NCBI RefSeq assembly: GCF_027924665.1
Contig: NZ_AP027043.1
Span: forward strand, 1,612,001 to 1,676,000
From: Flavobacterium sp. GSB-24
GTDB lineage: Bacteria; Bacteroidota; Bacteroidia; Flavobacteriales; Flavobacteriaceae
DNA: 64,000 bases
Reading direction: 5' to 3'
Shown: one piece after another, positions 62,109 through 64,000 of the stretch
Layout: the number at the start of each line of letters is the position of its first letter
Numbering within the stretch: the stretch's first letter is position 1
Program-made: the position numbers and the translations under genes
Notes under the pieces: model-generated
Database searches by the model: none
What the model was told of the DNA's origin: nothing
Seen by the model: the letters and a program-made list of their open reading frames with translations, nothing else

Positions 62109-62750
62109 TTAGTGAATAATGTCAAATTTATACCCGTTTTCCTTTAAAAAATGAAGTGTTCGCGGTAAAGCAAATCTTAAATTTGGAGAAGCTTTAATAC
62201 TGTCATGGAAAACAATCACACTGCCAGATTTTACGTTTTTTGTTACGTTTTCAAGGCATTTTTCAGGAGTGATGCTTTGATCAAAGTCAGCGCTCAAAAC
62301 ATCCCACATTACTATTTTATAGCCTAATTTTCTTAGCACTTTCGATTGCGCTTTTTTGATTTTTCCGTAAGGAGGACGAAACAGCAAACGATTAGGAGTT
62401 TTTTCTTGTTCGTCTAAAACCTCTGCGCAGTTTTTTACATTTTCAATATATTCATTGGTATGAATTTTCCATCCATTAACATGATTCATGGTGTGGTTTC
62501 CAATAGAATGACCATCTGTAATTAGCTTTTCAAATAAAGCTAGATTGGCTTTAATGTTTTTTCCAATGCAGAAAAAAGTAGCTTTTGCATCAAATTTTTT
62601 TAATTCAGATAAAACCCAGTCAGTAATTTCTGGAGTAGGGCCGTCATCAAAAGTTAGGTATATTTTCTTTTCATTGTTAGGAATGTCCCAGCAATATTTA
62701 GAAAATACCCTTTTTATAAATGAATTTGTTTTTACCCAATAAAAGCTCAT
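62109..62750 (-). CDS. NodB-type polysaccharide deacetylase
   Basis: This 213-residue protein has the NodB motifs TFDDGPTP (D35, D36), H86-T-x2-N-H90 (NHTMNH) for metal binding, and RPPYGK. It removes acetyl groups from GlcNAc polymers or from peptidoglycan. No signal peptide is clear, although the N-terminus has a short hydrophobic start. It is preceded by the terminator of the DUF2723 gene and transcribed in the same direction. Confidence 0.9.
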   Translation of the reverse strand: MSFYWVKTNSFIKRVFSKYCWDIPNNEKKIYLTFDDGPTPEITDWVLSELKKFDAKATFFCIGKNIKANLALFEKLITDGHSIGNHTMNHVNGWKIHTNEYIENVKNCAEVLDEQEKTPNRLLFRPPYGKIKKAQSKVLRKLGYKIVMWDVLSADFDQSITPEKCLENVTKNVKSGSVIVFHDSIKASPNLRFALPRTLHFLKENGYKFDIIH

Positions 62751-62781
62751 CTTGAATTGAATTTACATTGTACGTAAAATT

Positions 62782-62822
62782 AAAAAATGCAGCGCTATTT
62801 ATCAAACAGCGCTGCATTTTTT
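62782..62822 (-). terminator. Terminator of the DUF2723 gene
   Basis: A 15-bp stem (AAAAAATGCAGCGCT / AGCGCTGCATTTTTT) with an 11-base loop, just after the stop codon at 62849 on the minus strand. Confidence 0.92.
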
Positions 62823-62848
62823 TAATTGTTAAGATTTTCGTATATTAT

Positions 62849-64000
62849 CTATTCTTTTTCGCGTCCAAAACGTTCAAAAACATTTACATAAGTATTAAAT
62901 GTCGTTTTATGTTTGTTGTAAAAAGCAGTGTCTTTATTGTCCTGCATAACATGCAGTAAACTTCTGTAACGTTCAATATCTGTAATAATATCTACTGCTA
63001 AATCAGTTTGGTCAGAAGGAGTTAAGGTACTGTAATAGTTTAAATCCTCTTTGTATTTTTGAACCAATTTGTTTAAAAGATCTTGTGCTTTTGCAGTTTC
63101 GCCAACTTTATAATAACCATCGGCAAAAGGTTCAACTAAAGAATAATAGCCAAATTTGTCTAAAGGCATTTTGGTTATAGCTAAATTAATGACTTTTTTA
63201 GCTTTGTCAATTTTACCCTCTTCAATAAGCTGGTTCATCAATCTTGAAAGATTCGTGCGATAAGTAATACTGTTTCTTCTTGTTTCAGGGTCATGGTAAA
63301 TTTTTTCGCTTTCGCTGTTACCCCAATCCCATTTCATTACAATATCATACATTTTATCTGCATCTATTTGTCCCATATCTAATGGACCTCCATCTTTAGA
63401 AGGAGTATTTTTTATAGGAACCAATTTGTAAACCATTCCGTCTAACTGCAGATAATCTTTTAACCATAAATAATCTTCATCATCAAAAGCACCTCCGCTA
63501 AAATAAATCGGTCTTTTCCAATTGTTATTAGCTAAGATATCGAGCATCATTAATCGGTTTTTGTATAAAGCGCCTCCCTTAATATTAATGTCTAAATAAG
63601 GAACAATAGAATCATTGTATTTAGGATTAACCACTTTGTTTTTGATGATGGTATTTTTATCAACGTTCACTCTAATTTTGTTAGTTGGGTAGAAATGAAT
63701 TGTTTGTCCATTTTGTAAACCAACAGTTGATTTAGGATTTTTGATAAAATCTATAAAGTCATTAAGATTCCAGCGAGTGTCAATTTTTTGAATATAAGCA
63801 ACATAATCCAGTTTGTCTCCTACATATTGATCATGGGTAAAAGAAATAGGAAGCGCATTAGATTCATACGATTTGGCTTTCATTTGATCGATGTACCAAT
63901 CAGTCATAAATAAACTTGTATTTACGATTTTTACATCTGTCCTGAAATGCTCAATCTCCTGTGCGTACCAAAGCGGGAATGTGTCGTTGTCTCCAATAGT
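62849..64000 (-). CDS. DUF2723 membrane protein, C-terminal part
   Basis: The frame is open to the window edge; translated upstream of the internal Met at 63907 it gives GDNDTFPLWYAQEIEHFRTD, the typical post-membrane motif of DUF2723 proteins (protein O-mannosyl-transferase-like fold). The N-terminal membrane segments are outside the window. The visible 384 residues are soluble: the conserved GDNDT loop, then a region with RPIYFSGGA and a C-terminal TPR-like helical part (about the last 150 residues). The family is common in Bacteroidota and may be a glycosyltransferase or lipid-linked transferase. The substrate is unknown. Confidence 0.88.
   Translation of the reverse strand, partial: TIGDNDTFPLWYAQEIEHFRTDVKIVNTSLFMTDWYIDQMKAKSYESNALPISFTHDQYVGDKLDYVAYIQKIDTRWNLNDFIDFIKNPKSTVGLQNGQTIHFYPTNKIRVNVDKNTIIKNKVVNPKYNDSIVPYLDINIKGGALYKNRLMMLDILANNNWKRPIYFSGGAFDDEDYLWLKDYLQLDGMVYKLVPIKNTPSKDGGPLDMGQIDADKMYDIVMKWDWGNSESEKIYHDPETRRNSITYRTNLSRLMNQLIEEGKIDKAKKVINLAITKMPLDKFGYYSLVEPFADGYYKVGETAKAQDLLNKLVQKYKEDLNYYSTLTPSDQTDLAVDIITDIERYRSLLHVMQDNKDTAFYNKHKTTFNTYVNVFERFGREKE

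Overview
The window reads as chromosomal DNA of a Flavobacterium-like member of the Bacteroidota. The evidence is low GC content, a SusD protein beside glycoside hydrolases, promoters with the Bacteroidota -7 motif TAnnTTTG, almost no Shine-Dalgarno sequences, Bacteroidota-specific families (DUF3127, DUF4301, DUF2723, PnuC with a NadR-like kinase) and the short interspersed repeats typical of flavobacteria. I see no tRNA or rRNA gene, CRISPR array, prophage or intact insertion sequence.

Layout. 1-12.3 kb is the downstream part of a beta-glucan utilization locus: SusD C-terminus, a surface lipoprotein, four GH30 enzymes, a GH16 laminarinase-like enzyme, a secreted EEP-family hydrolase and a GH3 beta-glucosidase. 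Together they look able to cut beta-1,3 chains (GH16), beta-1,6 linkages (GH30) and oligosaccharides (GH3), as in laminarin or fungal wall glucan. 12.4-16.2 kb holds a transglutaminase-fold protein and a degenerate-Nudix regulator. 16.2-18.9 kb is an alkylation-damage cluster in which Ada is split into two genes. 19-24.7 kb has WG-repeat and unknown proteins, ahcY, a phosphopantetheinyl transferase, and a Crp/Fnr regulator next to a membrane protein and truncated globin. 24.8-31.1 kb has GGGP synthase, pnuC, a NadR-kinase/DUF4301 fusion, arfB and a TonB receptor behind a TPP riboswitch. 31-36.9 kb is mixed housekeeping (greA, HIT, a histidine kinase, flavin reductase, DUF3127, aat, MOSC). 36.9-44 kb is the thiamine operon thiS-C-tenI-D-E-G-H-F behind a second TPP riboswitch. 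44-57.3 kb holds tag, yhhQ, an M3 peptidase, tsf-rpsB, rpsI-rplM, two ferritin-like proteins, a LacI regulator and polA. 57.6-60.4 kb is a two-component system flanked by two small secreted Lys/Ala-rich proteins. The end holds a membrane phosphoesterase, a cysteine-free thioredoxin-fold protein, a NodB deacetylase and a partial DUF2723 protein.

The best candidate for an undescribed system is the two-component cassette at 57.5-60.4 kb. Both small-protein promoters carry CTTCAT-N5-CTTCAT direct repeats with an 11-base period, at exactly the same distance from a TAnnTTTG box. This is what an OmpR/PhoB-type regulator site replacing the -33 element should look like. A second regulatory find is a perfect FNR-type palindrome (core TGATTTAAATCA) between the Crp/Fnr gene and the globin operon. 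Other points are the SSB-like acidic tail of DUF3127, the kinase/DUF4301 fusion, split Ada, and Rieske-like and thioredoxin-like proteins without their canonical ligands or active site.
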